A stretch of 64,000 nt of DNA, taken from contig NC_088301.1 of assembly GCF_032854445.1 (NCBI RefSeq), positions 56,804,512 through 56,868,511 on the forward strand, written 5' to 3'. Below, piece after piece: positions 1-11,300 of the stretch (position 1 is the first letter of the stretch; every line of letters starts with the position of its first letter). The notes beneath the pieces are model-generated. The model made no database searches. It worked only from the letters and a program-made list of their open reading frames with translations, and was not told the origin of the DNA. A program made the position numbers and the translations under genes. The DNA comes from Liolophura sinensis. Its lineage: Eukaryota > Mollusca > Polyplacophora > Chitonida > Chitonidae.

Positions 1-180
1 AACCATCAGCTCATAAATATAACATTTCGGTTGATTCTGTTTATGCAACAGTATAATTTTTTTTTAAAGAGTTGAACAGGGTTATGATAGATTCCATGTT
101 GCTTGCTGTTATGTCTGTTCAAATCTTTGCTGTAAAATTTATGTGTGTTCATTCCCTTTATGTCCATGGTATTTCTTCAG

Positions 181-2364
181 GGTTTTGAAAATGATTTTCA
201 AGCTGCAATGGAGAAAGTTGACAAGGAATATCTGAATGATCTTTTAAACTCTGGAGGAGAAAGTGATGGGAATTCTAATGATGTCTCGGTTAAGGATGAT
301 GGCACTACAGAGGAAGATATGAAAGTAAGACTTTCTGTAAGACTTACCACTGATCTGTTAGTTTTTGAGACCAATCATATACCACTGAAGAATAGTATTT
401 TCTATAGATGTAAAACCTGTCAAAGCATTTTGAAGCAGTCATTGAAAATGGCTCTACCATAAATTATATACATGCATAAGTTCAGTGTAGCAGAATTTTG
501 TTTGCGAGGTTATTGGTTTTAAATTTTGAAGTTTTTGTAGGTTTGAAAGATTTTCCAAGCTTAATCTAGAAAATTTGAAACTTCATTTGTTATTTCCAGA
601 AAATGAGGGATGAACTTGGTCAAGGGGACACAGATAAAGATCAGGAGACCATTTTGAGATACTTAAAGGTTAGGTTTGCTTTGCATTTTTTTAACCATCA
701 AATTAATTAATCATTATAAATTAATAATGGTAACTACAACATCTGATAGAAATATTGTATTTGCAGGACAAAAATTTTGTAAATACATTTTTCATGTTCC
801 TGAAAATTTAGCACCATTTAGATTTCACAGTAATGTATCATTTTGTCTTTAGATGTGATTCATTGTTTGAAGTATTCTTGTGTGATTCTTGCTCTCCAGT
901 TTTATTGAACGTTGGGGAGAAACCTTAAATGCAAGGAATGAGGAATACAAGCGGAGCATCAAAGGGAAGATGGCTAGTGCCACTCATACTCAGACTGTAG
1001 CATACATGAAGCCTCTCTTCAGACACCTCAAGCAAAAGGTATTTAAATGTGTGTGTAGCATTATGTCTCTTGGCAGATTTTCACCTGTGTGGATTCTGTG
1101 GTCCCATTTGAAACACAGATTTTCCTCAAAATTACTTTTGGTTGTGGGATTAGGTGATCATTGTATGTTCAGTTGTGTGTTCATTTGAAGAAGAGTCCTC
1201 ACAGGACGTAGTTATCCATGTGTGTAATAACTGAGCATTTACCATACTTCTTCTAAGAATGGAATTTCAACTGCTTCAGAAGTTGCAGCATCAAAACTAA
1301 AGAATTACAAAGTATACATGAATATGAGTTTTTCAGACGTGATGGTTGTTAGGTATAAAAGAAACAATCTCTTCTGTTGTAGAAAAGTTGAGGTGGACAT
1401 TTTGGAAAGCATGGGTTGAAATCACGCGTTATATGATGGACAGAAATTACCTGAAGGTCTGTGATCTTTAACTTTTTTTTTATTGAAAATTTGCAAATGT
1501 AGTGAAATTTTAGCATGTGTGGAAAACTCTGCATTTGTAATCTGTGTTTTTTTCTTGATTTCTCTTGTGAAACCACTTGATATATGTACATGTATTAAGT
1601 TCAGTATTCTTACTTTCAAGTTACATCGTTTGGTAAAATAAATTCTTTTATGTTTCTTTATGTGTATGTGTTCATCCCAATATTTTGCTTTTTTTTTCAG
1701 GCTATGATGTTTACTTAGAAATGGCTATAGGAAATGCTCCTTGGCCTATTGGTGTTACCATGGTTGGTATTCACGCTCGAACAGGGCGAGAAAAGATTTC
1801 CTCCAGATATGTGGCCCATGTCTTGAACGACGAAACTCAGAGGAAATATATACAGGTATATAATTATTCTATAATTTGTGACTTGTCCTTATTAATCCAA
1901 GAAAATGAAATCAAGTAGAGTAGAGGTTATTTGAAAAAATGACTTCCAGAAATTTTATGTAAATTTGTGAATAAATATTGTATATTTCTGAATCCTGTTT
2001 TACCACGAAACAGTTTGTTTGTAAAAGGGACATTAAAGTATCACTGTTTGCATGAAGGGTGGATTGTGAACTTAAATGATGATTTATTTATTTGATGGGT
2101 GTTTTACGCCTTACTCTTTAAATGGTGATAATAATGTCCCAATAATGAATTATCATTGTGTGTTATGATTGGACTAACCTAAGACAATATTTGCATAAAA
2201 GCCTCCATTAGTTCTGATTCCTACATTTTGGTCAATATGACAGTTACAATGATATGATGACAACACTTATTGTTTACTTGCAGGGCTTAAAGAGGCTTAT
2301 GACACAGTGTCAAAAAATGTTCCCAACAGATCCCTCCCACAGTGTCAACTATGAGAAAGATTGA
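181..2364 (+). CDS. PRPF18: Pre-mRNA-splicing factor 18, 3' exons (5' end outside window)
   Basis: PRPF18 acts in the second catalytic step of nuclear pre-mRNA splicing, with U5/PRP16-SLU7. Exons seen: 181-324, 600-673 (or 668), 900-1038, 1383-1456, 1701-1855 and 2284-2364 (stop TGA 2362-2364), all bounded by GT/AG. Recognition rests on the conserved Prp18 core: '[20 protein letters not shown]' and '[13 protein letters not shown]' in the fifth exon, followed by '[18 protein letters not shown]' in the last. The upstream exons match the more variable linker ('[18 protein letters not shown]', '[11 protein letters not shown]'). The acidic N-terminal part lies outside the window. The fourth exon does not read in one frame: it aligns to the family only if three one-base homopolymer differences are allowed, so it is either mis-assembled or the locus is damaged. 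The identity of the gene is very secure; its intactness is not. Confidence 0.93.
2082..2116 (-). repeat. Fragment of SINE 3' tail
   Basis: Read on the minus strand this short piece matches the 3' end of the SINE at 49926-50189 ('gcgtaaaacaccaatcaaat' followed by AAAT-type repeats), with a few mismatches. Only the tail is present, as expected for an old 5'-truncated insertion. Confidence 0.55.
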
Positions 2365-3893
2365 GCTGGCCTCCTATTCCACTAGATGTGAATGGCGCAT
2401 GGAAAAGAGTGACTGTGGTGTGTGAAAAAGCTAGACCTGCAATGTTTTTATTATGGTGAGGTGTGGACATGGTCAGAAAGTATTCTTGCCAGTAGGAGCA
2501 ATCCATTTATAGTTTGTTAACTTCTTGACATTTAGTCTCTCTGCTGTACCACGTAACCTCTACTTGTAATAATAGAGCATTATATACGAAACTCGGCAGC
2601 AGCATGTTCTCTGTGTATCCCCACAAGAGCCTAGTAGTGTCACTTCTGACCAATGTCTTTTCATGATGATCTGCTAGGCTTAACATGTCCTCCCTATCAT
2701 GTGGATGCAGTACTGCTGATGTTGCATTAAATCATTATCAGTCATTGATTTTAGCCTTTATGTGATGATAAAACGTGACATGTCTTTGTTACAATGGATT
2801 GGTATGTCTGTAAATGGCAGTGGTATGTCCATAAATGGTAGTGTCATGATATTGTCACATAAGAATCATGCATCATGTAAGTTATTTATTTCCACTGACT
2901 GAAGGTGAAGGTGTTACAATTTCCAAAGAGGAAATTGTGTTTTCAGTTTGTGCTTTCCTTTCACGGTATTCTGCTGAGGTAAAGCACAAACAGCCGCTGT
3001 CATAAGCTATTATACCACAAGCCTGTGTACATGTACTGTTCTCCTCTGTTACAGTAGGAAAGGAAAGACATCTTTCCTTGTTGATTGCTCGTCTTTCTCT
3101 GAGGAATAAATTTAGGTGGGCTTAAAGCTAGCCTGAACGTTGATTTAGCCTTAAACCATAGTCAGTGTCATAAGGTATACCCTGTGGCTGCAGAGCCATG
3201 GTGAGTCATGCTCCTTTGTGCATGAGTACACGAGTCAACATTTTAAAGAAAATATCAAATTGTCAGTGTATTATTGCAATCGTTTTTTCTGCGTATGTTT
3301 TTGTGTACATTTATAAACGACTATACTCCATTTTGTACCTGTGGATGTTGGAAACTGGCGGTAGAATTATCTATGTGAGAACATTGGTTGAATGGATAGG
3401 GTTTAGTAAATAACACATTCAGACCTTCATCATGAAAACTACAGGCTTATATTTTACCTTTTTGTAACATCTCAACAAAACTACTCTTTCAGATATTTAC
3501 ATTATAGCAGGATGTCAATTTATGTTGTAAATATGTAAATAACAAATGTCACCAGAACAAATAGTTGTGGTACCTAGTATGATGTTTTCCCAACACTGTT
3601 GTATTGAGGCATCTAATATTGAGTACATTTGGCAGTAGGAGTAAATATATCTTGGTCATTGTGAATTTATTGTTTGACGGATGAGAATGATGAATGCAGC
3701 AACAGGGTTTGAGAAACTTGTAGGGTGCGGTGCTGCACTTCATTGATTCGCCCTCAACAATATACAGCTCACACGTAGCCCGTCGTGCTGTCTTTGAGGA
3801 CCTCCTTTTTACCACCAGTACATGGAAAGATAGTAGGTAACTTTGCCAAACGATCCGCGTGGTTTACTCGGACATACCAGTTTTCCTACAACC

Positions 3894-4093
3894 NNNNNNN
3901 NNNNNNNNNNNNNNNNNNNNNNNNNNNNNNNNNNNNNNNNNNNNNNNNNNNNNNNNNNNNNNNNNNNNNNNNNNNNNNNNNNNNNNNNNNNNNNNNNNNN
4001 NNNNNNNNNNNNNNNNNNNNNNNNNNNNNNNNNNNNNNNNNNNNNNNNNNNNNNNNNNNNNNNNNNNNNNNNNNNNNNNNNNNNNNNNNNNNN
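3894..4093. other. Assembly gap (200 N)
   Basis: Exactly 200 undetermined bases. The 19-20 bases before the gap (ataccagttttcctacaacc) recur immediately after it with one T fewer, so the two contig ends probably overlap rather than flank missing DNA. Confidence 0.98.
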
Positions 4094-4407
4094 ATACCAG
4101 TTTCCTACAACCACATAACTGACCGCCATGCATCGTTTAAGTGAACAGTTCTCGAGTATGCCAGTGCAGTGAAAATTAGACAATGCGCTCTCTTGGTACA
4201 TCAGCAAGTATGAACTTTATCGGATGAACGGTTATGGAGAAAAGCGAAGAGCACACATGCCTTAATGCACATGAGATTCCTTTCTTTGCAGTTATATGGC
4301 GCTAAAGAGGCTATAACAGAAAATTTCGTCACAACGTCGATCAATGCAAAAGCAGTCCAGTTTTTGTTACTATTTTAAGGTAGCCTAAACAATTACCTTT
4401 CAGAAAG

Positions 4408-4506
4408 TATTAACCTCGCTTGGACACGTGTTACCGTTCATATTAACCTCGTCTGCACATGTGTTACCGTTCATATTGACCTCGTCTGGGCACGTGTTAG
4501 AGTTCA
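4408..4506. repeat. Three tandem 33-bp units carrying E-box cores
   Basis: Units start at 4408, 4441 and 4474, each beginning 'tatt(a/g)acctcg'. Each carries CACGTG or CATGTG followed by 'tta'. CACGTG is the canonical E-box for bHLH-ZIP factors; a regulatory role is only an inference. Confidence 0.75.
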
Positions 4507-4899
4507 ATATCTGTTATAAAGTTCCTAAGATTTATAAAGCTGATCACATCGCAACCTATTCAAAGTAAAAATCATTTGAAAACAATAAATAGTACAGGTA
4601 AGAGTCTGATTTTTACTGAAAGGCAATAATTTGAGCTATTCTTGGTAAATTGAGAAAATATGGCTTTTTTTCTCCGGCTTAGCCACTTTAAACAGGAATC
4701 CCATAAAACCAACAGGTTTCTTTTCAAAAAGTTCGAACATTGGTTGTAAAATTAAACAACCAGTAGATATGATGCTTGAGGAGAGCTATGACGAAAACAC
4801 TCCGTATCATGGCCATTAGACACGATAGATGTTAGGAATCAAATTAAAGTTAGAATGACTTTTGAATACACAGGTGATGTGCGCAAAGAGCTATGTAAC

Positions 4900-4905
4900 T
4901 TTATT
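4900..4905 (-). terminator. Possible poly(A) signal for the modular secreted gene
   Basis: AATAAA on the minus strand, about 440 bases past the proposed stop codon at 5343. It is the nearest canonical hexamer I noticed downstream; no transcript evidence. Confidence 0.3.
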
Positions 4906-5342
4906 TCTTATCATTGTACAGAGCGGAGTCTTGAGAACCCGGAAGGCTAAATTGGCCACAGTACATCATTCTGAAACCAAGAGTATTACAAGCTTGAATT
5001 TAATTGTCACTTCGTACAACGTTACAGATCAACTCCGAATTTTCGCCATCGTTATCAAAAGTATTACCGTTGTTGTCAACTTTTGGGTTTAAACAGTTTT
5101 CTGGACTACTTCTTTTCAAAGCGGTTCATTGTATTGGACTGAAGCTTGGTATACATGGTTTCAACATGAGGCTATAGATAAAGTTACAATTTCCGCCCTT
5201 CTATGCATTGTCAAAATGATTGTCGTTCTTTCTTCTGTTGTGGACTTTGGCATAGCTAACTAACATAAGTACCTGAACTATAACAAAACGACATAAAATC
5301 TATGCAATGCTAACCTGATATGAAACAGACTTTATCTACCCT

Positions 5343-8300
5343 TTATGTATGCACGTGGTCCTCCATTTCGAGCTCCTGCAACCGAGCATTAGAAGACGGT
5401 AAAGCAAGATTTACAAGCAAACAGTGTATTGGAATTTATGTGCAATTTGATACTGTTGATAAATTCACATCTTGACATCTCACTATTAATATATGTTTAT
5501 GAATACATTAACGTTAAAGAAAACACCAAACTGAGGTATATGGGCAGACCATTAAACACTGTCCAGGAAAACAGTTTTCCCCGATTTACTTTTTAAAAAT
5601 TTTTGCGACCGAGTGAAATGGTTTTAAAACATCCGTGGGGCGATTGCATTCATAGATCTATATGGAGATGCATTTTGAATGATGAAATTTATAGTCCTGT
5701 GTGGTCAGAAAAGGCAACCGTATAATCCAAAATTTCAAATGCATTTTACTAGATTACAAAACTTCTTAAAAAAAAAATTTAAAGCGGACCATCTTGATGC
5801 GCAGTGTTCTATGATCTTTCATCTGACATAAACATCCCCTTAGTGTTTTCTTTATCTTTAACATATCCCAGCATGAAGCATGGTATGTGTTTTAAGACGA
5901 TGAATTATGGACTTACCACAAGGATATGAGACTCCAAGCTTTCGGTATAGTTTTGCGGTATGGCTGAAAAGGACAAAACAGAATGCGTGGTGAAAGTTAC
6001 AGCACCATGCACGTACCACTAATTCTTCAGCCAAGAAAAAGGACGAACACGGACGAGTACAGGCTGCGCAAAATATGTTTTGTAGAAGTGATTTGTCTTT
6101 TAATGGATGTTCACATGCTTTAATTACGATGACTTTAAGGGAATTAATATAGCTTTGTGCATGGGAAAACTTTGACGTCAGGGTGACGTAAATCGTTAGT
6201 CGTGTTTTTTTTTCTCCAGGTTTGCTTTGGTTTAACTGTAGGCACGCCAGCATGTACATGTAGTATAGGATCTGTGGCTTAGCTGATGGGTTTAGTGGCC
6301 TAAAAAAAGTCATCGAAAACTTACCGTCGAGGAACGCGTACAGAGTGTCCGTGCCAACGTGCTCGAGGAAGGCCTTGAGTTGATGGTGCTCTATGGCGTG
6401 TTTCAAGTCCTCGTAGAACTTGTGGTGATCTTGGCTATAGTGCCCGTGGTTCTCCGTAAGGTGCTGGCCTATATGATGAACAGACTGGTGTATGGTCTCG
6501 TGGCCGTGACCGTGCGCACGTTTCTTCAGTTTAGGTGTGAGCGGTTTAATCTGGACAACATAGGTTCACGGAATTGTTGGAAAATGATTTCGAACTGAAA
6601 ATACGGACCCATATACCACAGTGGAGTTGACCATGTATAGAATATAGATATATAATCCACTAGAATGTCTAGCATATAAAGTTGATTATAATGATATGTT
6701 CATAGCCCCAGAAATGTTATCGGAGGCGCGTGGCAATGGTACACTCAAAAAATAATCTAAGCTTACCAGAAAGTGTGTTGTCTGAGTTATGCTATAATGT
6801 ATTCTGTTAGAACACAATGTTCTGTCATATTCAACATAATATTCTGTTTGTGGAATAGACTCTTTAAATTGAATTAATGCAATATGTGTGTTATATTTAC
6901 AGAATAATCGGCTGTTATAACAGAATACGTTCTAACATCACTCAGAAAACAGACTTTCTGTTAAATTTAACAGATTATTTTTTTTTTAGTGTACTAAAAG
7001 GCTTGTTATTGTGAATGAAAATGATGGTGAAGAGAGCTGAAAATCTGAGTGTGGTTATCGTCATGGTGCTTTTGCAATGTGCGTGCATCTTATTTCATCC
7101 CGCGAAAATCAACTGAAAACAGTTTGCTCAGAGTGGTTGAAATGTTAAGATCATGGACTCACCACCTTGTCTTCTTCTGCCAACTCCTGAAACAACACCA
7201 TATATAACAGAGACATAAGAGATTAACGCCAAATCGTTTTCAAGTTATGTAACTCATACCACATTTTTTTAGAGTGAGAGAAATGTTTTCTATGTTTTCC
7301 AATGACCGTTACATGCATGATTGTATATGCTTGTGATAAACCTTCACATCCCGGACACATATTTTACTATCCATATACATACCCTGGTAATCAGCTGTTG
7401 TAGCAACTGAGAAAAAGGGTCCGTCAAACCTGTCCAATGGCACAAACGCATAAAGCAAAAAAGAAGTATATATATAGAAGTATAGCATTAGGATATTATT
7501 GGACACGCAGTCGTATTTCGGTTTTGGGCATGGTCAAAATTAAGGGGAAGCTTTCATATCAAATATTATTCTCTATCAGTCATGTCAACTGGTATATTTA
7601 TTTTATTCATATGGACAGCGTATATTTAAAGAGAACGAACTCTCATGAAAGAGATATCCAATTAATCAAGTAAATATAATGTTTTGTAACAATATACATG
7701 CAGGTTTGTTTTCATTAACCGATAGATGCGTGGGGCTTCATATAGTTTGTGAATAAATTAAAACGTACCTTCTAGAAATTTGATGACTCTAGCAACGCCC
7801 ACCTTCCTAATGAATGCTTTAAGATCTTCGTTCTCGGCGGCATGTTTGAGCTGGTTATAGAAAAGCCTCTGTTCGTTTGTCATACCATACTCAACGACAC
7901 CGGAATCCGAAGTCTTTCGGACTGCCACCTGTGGTGCTGTGGTTGTCTTCTCTGCATTCAGGTGCTAAAATGTCCACGAGAACCAGAACAATGACAACAC
8001 TTAACAATTAAGGCATTATAGAACATACGCAGAATTCAACGTATACAGTAGATGACATATAATTCAGCTTGGCATTTTCTTGTTTCCTTGTGGACAAAAA
8101 GTGTTAACTCAGTTTGAGAACCACCAGTAATAAGAATCAAAAGATTATTTTTGCCTGATATTCTTCTAGACAATTGAGCTAAATGCAGATATACATACTT
8201 GAACGACGTATGTTGTAAGTTGCTCCTTGTACGGTGACGGCAAATCTGCAAACATTGCAAAAATATACGATTGCACAAACAGTCAAAATTTTAAAAAATG

Positions 8301-11300
8301 AAAGGCCTTGTAAATCTATTGCCAGTCCATTTTCAGTGATATTTGTAGAAAGAAATCGATAAACACTGGACACGACATGCTGCATCATGCATTAATTACA
8401 TTGTACAGTTCCCTAGAAATGAAATGTCAAATATTCCTAAACGTGTATGACTTACAATACCCGTTGCTCACAGAATGATATATCTATATGAAGTACAACC
8501 ACAGGCCAGTTTTCCATGGAACAAAATCACTGTAACTCCAAATAATGAAGCCATTCTTGATATGCTATATTCCAGGCAAACAATGTTGTCATGGTCAAGG
8601 ATATCCGATTCTGTCTCATCAGATGTTCCTCATAGAGTTCCTCGAAGTACAGAATATCAAAAATGACTTTATTATTCGGAGATACACTGATTACTCATTT
8701 GCAGATGCACACTTGCATGTATGTTAACAAATGTGTCCTACAAAAACAAAAACGTTGCTTTTGTCCTTAAAGAGATGCCAAGTTTCGACTCACAGGAGCG
8801 CTCTCCTTTGGCATGCAGATAGACGCCTTTTTGCATCTTACTGATCCATACAGATAAACACGAGCCTTAAAGAAAAGTTCTTACATTAAAGGTTTAGGTA
8901 AAATTAGCCTAGAACATAAGTATGATGAAAAGTCATGAAATATTTTCCTCAAGAAGCTTTCCAATCGCATCGGCAGTTTTATTTTGTATATTTACTCTTT
9001 TCTATGAAACAGACTATTTCAAATTTAAGCTTATTTACCTAAATCTTTTAGACACAATATCAGTATCTTACGATTGGCAAGGGTTTTGAGTCTGTGGCCT
9101 CCGATCTTTGACACTTCTGTGGTGATATGGCCATTTTCACCAGCGTCCAACAGCTGAAGAACGAGGCTCTGTTCTGATGTCGGCAGCTCCATGAAAATCG
9201 CGGCTGTGTGGATGTCCTTCAGTATGGTAAGCATTATCGCAGAGTGGTGCGTGGGAGGAGGGGTGGTTGTCATGTGGTGATGCAAGTGCTTAAGTAACAA
9301 AGTGGAGCCATTCACTAAATATGTGGATTTTGGATAATCTCATTAAAAACTATATATGTGTCGATACATTAATAGCAATAGGTCAGAATGCCATACAAGT
9401 GACAGTATGTGAAGTACAAGAATGCTAGGCCTTTCTCCTTATGCTTCACGCCAAACATGGAAGAACTAAAGATTTCCATTTCCCAAAGCATGTCAGGTGT
9501 TGGTTCAAGTTTCCCGCTTAGGTATATTTAGGTAATATATTTAGGCATTACACTGCAGTTATAATACTGATAAATGAGAGTTTCGGACGGCAAGGCAACG
9601 TCAGTAAATTATTGTTACTCCAACATGGAAATGTCCAAAAAATAGCCAACATAATTTCATGCACACATATTCCTATCTCATTCTTACGTTTTGAATATAA
9701 TGCGTCATCGCCTTCTGGTAATCTTCCGGGAGATCTGAAAAGGGAAAGAGTAGGTTTCAATGAATCTGGCTTCATTGCATGCTATGGGCCAAACATGGCT
9801 GACGTATGTATATGTCATCTGCCTCTTTCTTTATTTGGTATAAATCTACTGTGTGTCACATATTATGTGCAATAAAAAGTCTTTCTGAAATCCACGATCA
9901 TGCTTCTCTCATTACTGGTTATAGAAAATTGGTATATTGAATAATTCGAAGTGTTTACAAAATGATCGAAGAAAGTAATATAACTCACGTATGACGAAAT
10001 TTCTGACTCTCTGCAGGCCAACTTTCCCGACGAAGGCATCCAAGTGATTGTTCTCTGCCGCGTCCATTAATTCCAACAGGAATTTACGTTCGGGTTCCGG
10101 CAGGTGGAAGAAAATGTCTGCTGTGTGGATATCTTTTAGAATAGTGAGTAGGATATCGGGATTTCTCAAGTCGTGATGATGGTGGCGATCCGATTTTGTC
10201 TCATTCTTCAGGCGCTAAAAATAGCAAACAGCACATGGTAAAAGAACAGAGCCCCCAGTATAATTAATACCAACAGCATAGAAAGAAAAACCAGACAAGT
10301 AACTACAGTGTGATTATTGGCAAATAGTTACACATAACCCGTGAAATACGGCCTCTTGTCAATTTACCTAGGTTAGGGTTTTATTCTAACTGTTCATGTC
10401 CAGGCTTAAACAGTAATAATGCCCCCTAGCACCATGGCTTAAGCAAAACCGTGTAAAATAATGATTGTGGTGTTAACTGCAATTTGTTGCTGCAAAATGC
10501 TGTGTTGTCCCCACATTTAACATACAGTAACATGAAAACAATGCAAAGGGACCAGACATCAGGGATGCTCAGTCCGCGAGCAATATACTGTATCTGAACT
10601 GGAATAAAATCCAGGTGATTTTTTTTTTTTTAGTTGGCAAAATGAACTGTATATAGATTACTGTTTTTACATCTCTACAAACAGTCAATTTCCCCTTTTA
10701 ATATACGTACCTTAGTCACAAAGTCCATAAGTCTATCGCTAGCTTCCTTTGGGACACCTGTTACAAATTCACAACATAATTTTTCATCATTTTTGAAATC
10801 AAGATATTCTAAAAAAAAAAACAAAAAAAAAAAAAAAAACAACAAAAAAACAAACCACCAAAAAATAAACAACAACAACAAAAAAAAAAAACAACAAAAA
10901 AACAAAAAAAACCCTCCGAACCCCTGAAGTACCATTCACAGGTTATTTCATTCACCACGTTTAATCATAAATTCCCTCTTTCTAGCTGTAGAGGTAAAAT
11001 AACAGGACTCATACTGAACAATTACACCATTACACGATTGATGAAGGTCAAACAATGAATAATGAAAGGCTAGCCAAGGGCACAAGGAAAGATGGAATTT
11101 TATGTTTCAGTAAGTCGGATATCAGAGAGATGTGAATTGCCACCCAATGACAATAATGGAAATACTGGTTTACCTTCGGTTAGTTTCTGGACTCTCTCCA
11201 TGGAGTTGTCTGCAATGAAAGAGGTCAGAGTATTGTGCTCGGCGGCATCCATCATCTCGAGGAAGAACAGCCGGTCCTCCTTGTCCAGCAGACTGTAGAT

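Larger units (their letters stand above)
2365..5342. other. 3' UTR of PRPF18 and intergenic DNA
   Basis: No coding exon is recognisable. An AATAAA at 3105-3110 could end the PRPF18 transcript. The stretch holds a SINE tail fragment, a 200-base run of N and a small E-box-bearing tandem repeat, each listed separately. Downstream of the minus-strand modular gene there is a minus-strand AATAAA at 4900-4905. Confidence 0.6.

Noticed and set aside
3785-4207. Open frames of 87-132 residues on both strands around 3785-4207
   Set aside because: They run through the 200-N gap and consist mostly of undetermined residues.
10320-10400. Possible homology with 62290-62370
   Set aside because: Only short blocks match ('cttgtcaatttac', 'ttttattctaa'); too little by eye to call a shared element, noted only as a possible dispersed repeat.
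10675-10935. An 86-residue minus-strand frame rich in Phe/Leu
   Set aside because: Most of it is the translation of the A-rich low-complexity tract; only the last 15 residues (S3 exon) are real.
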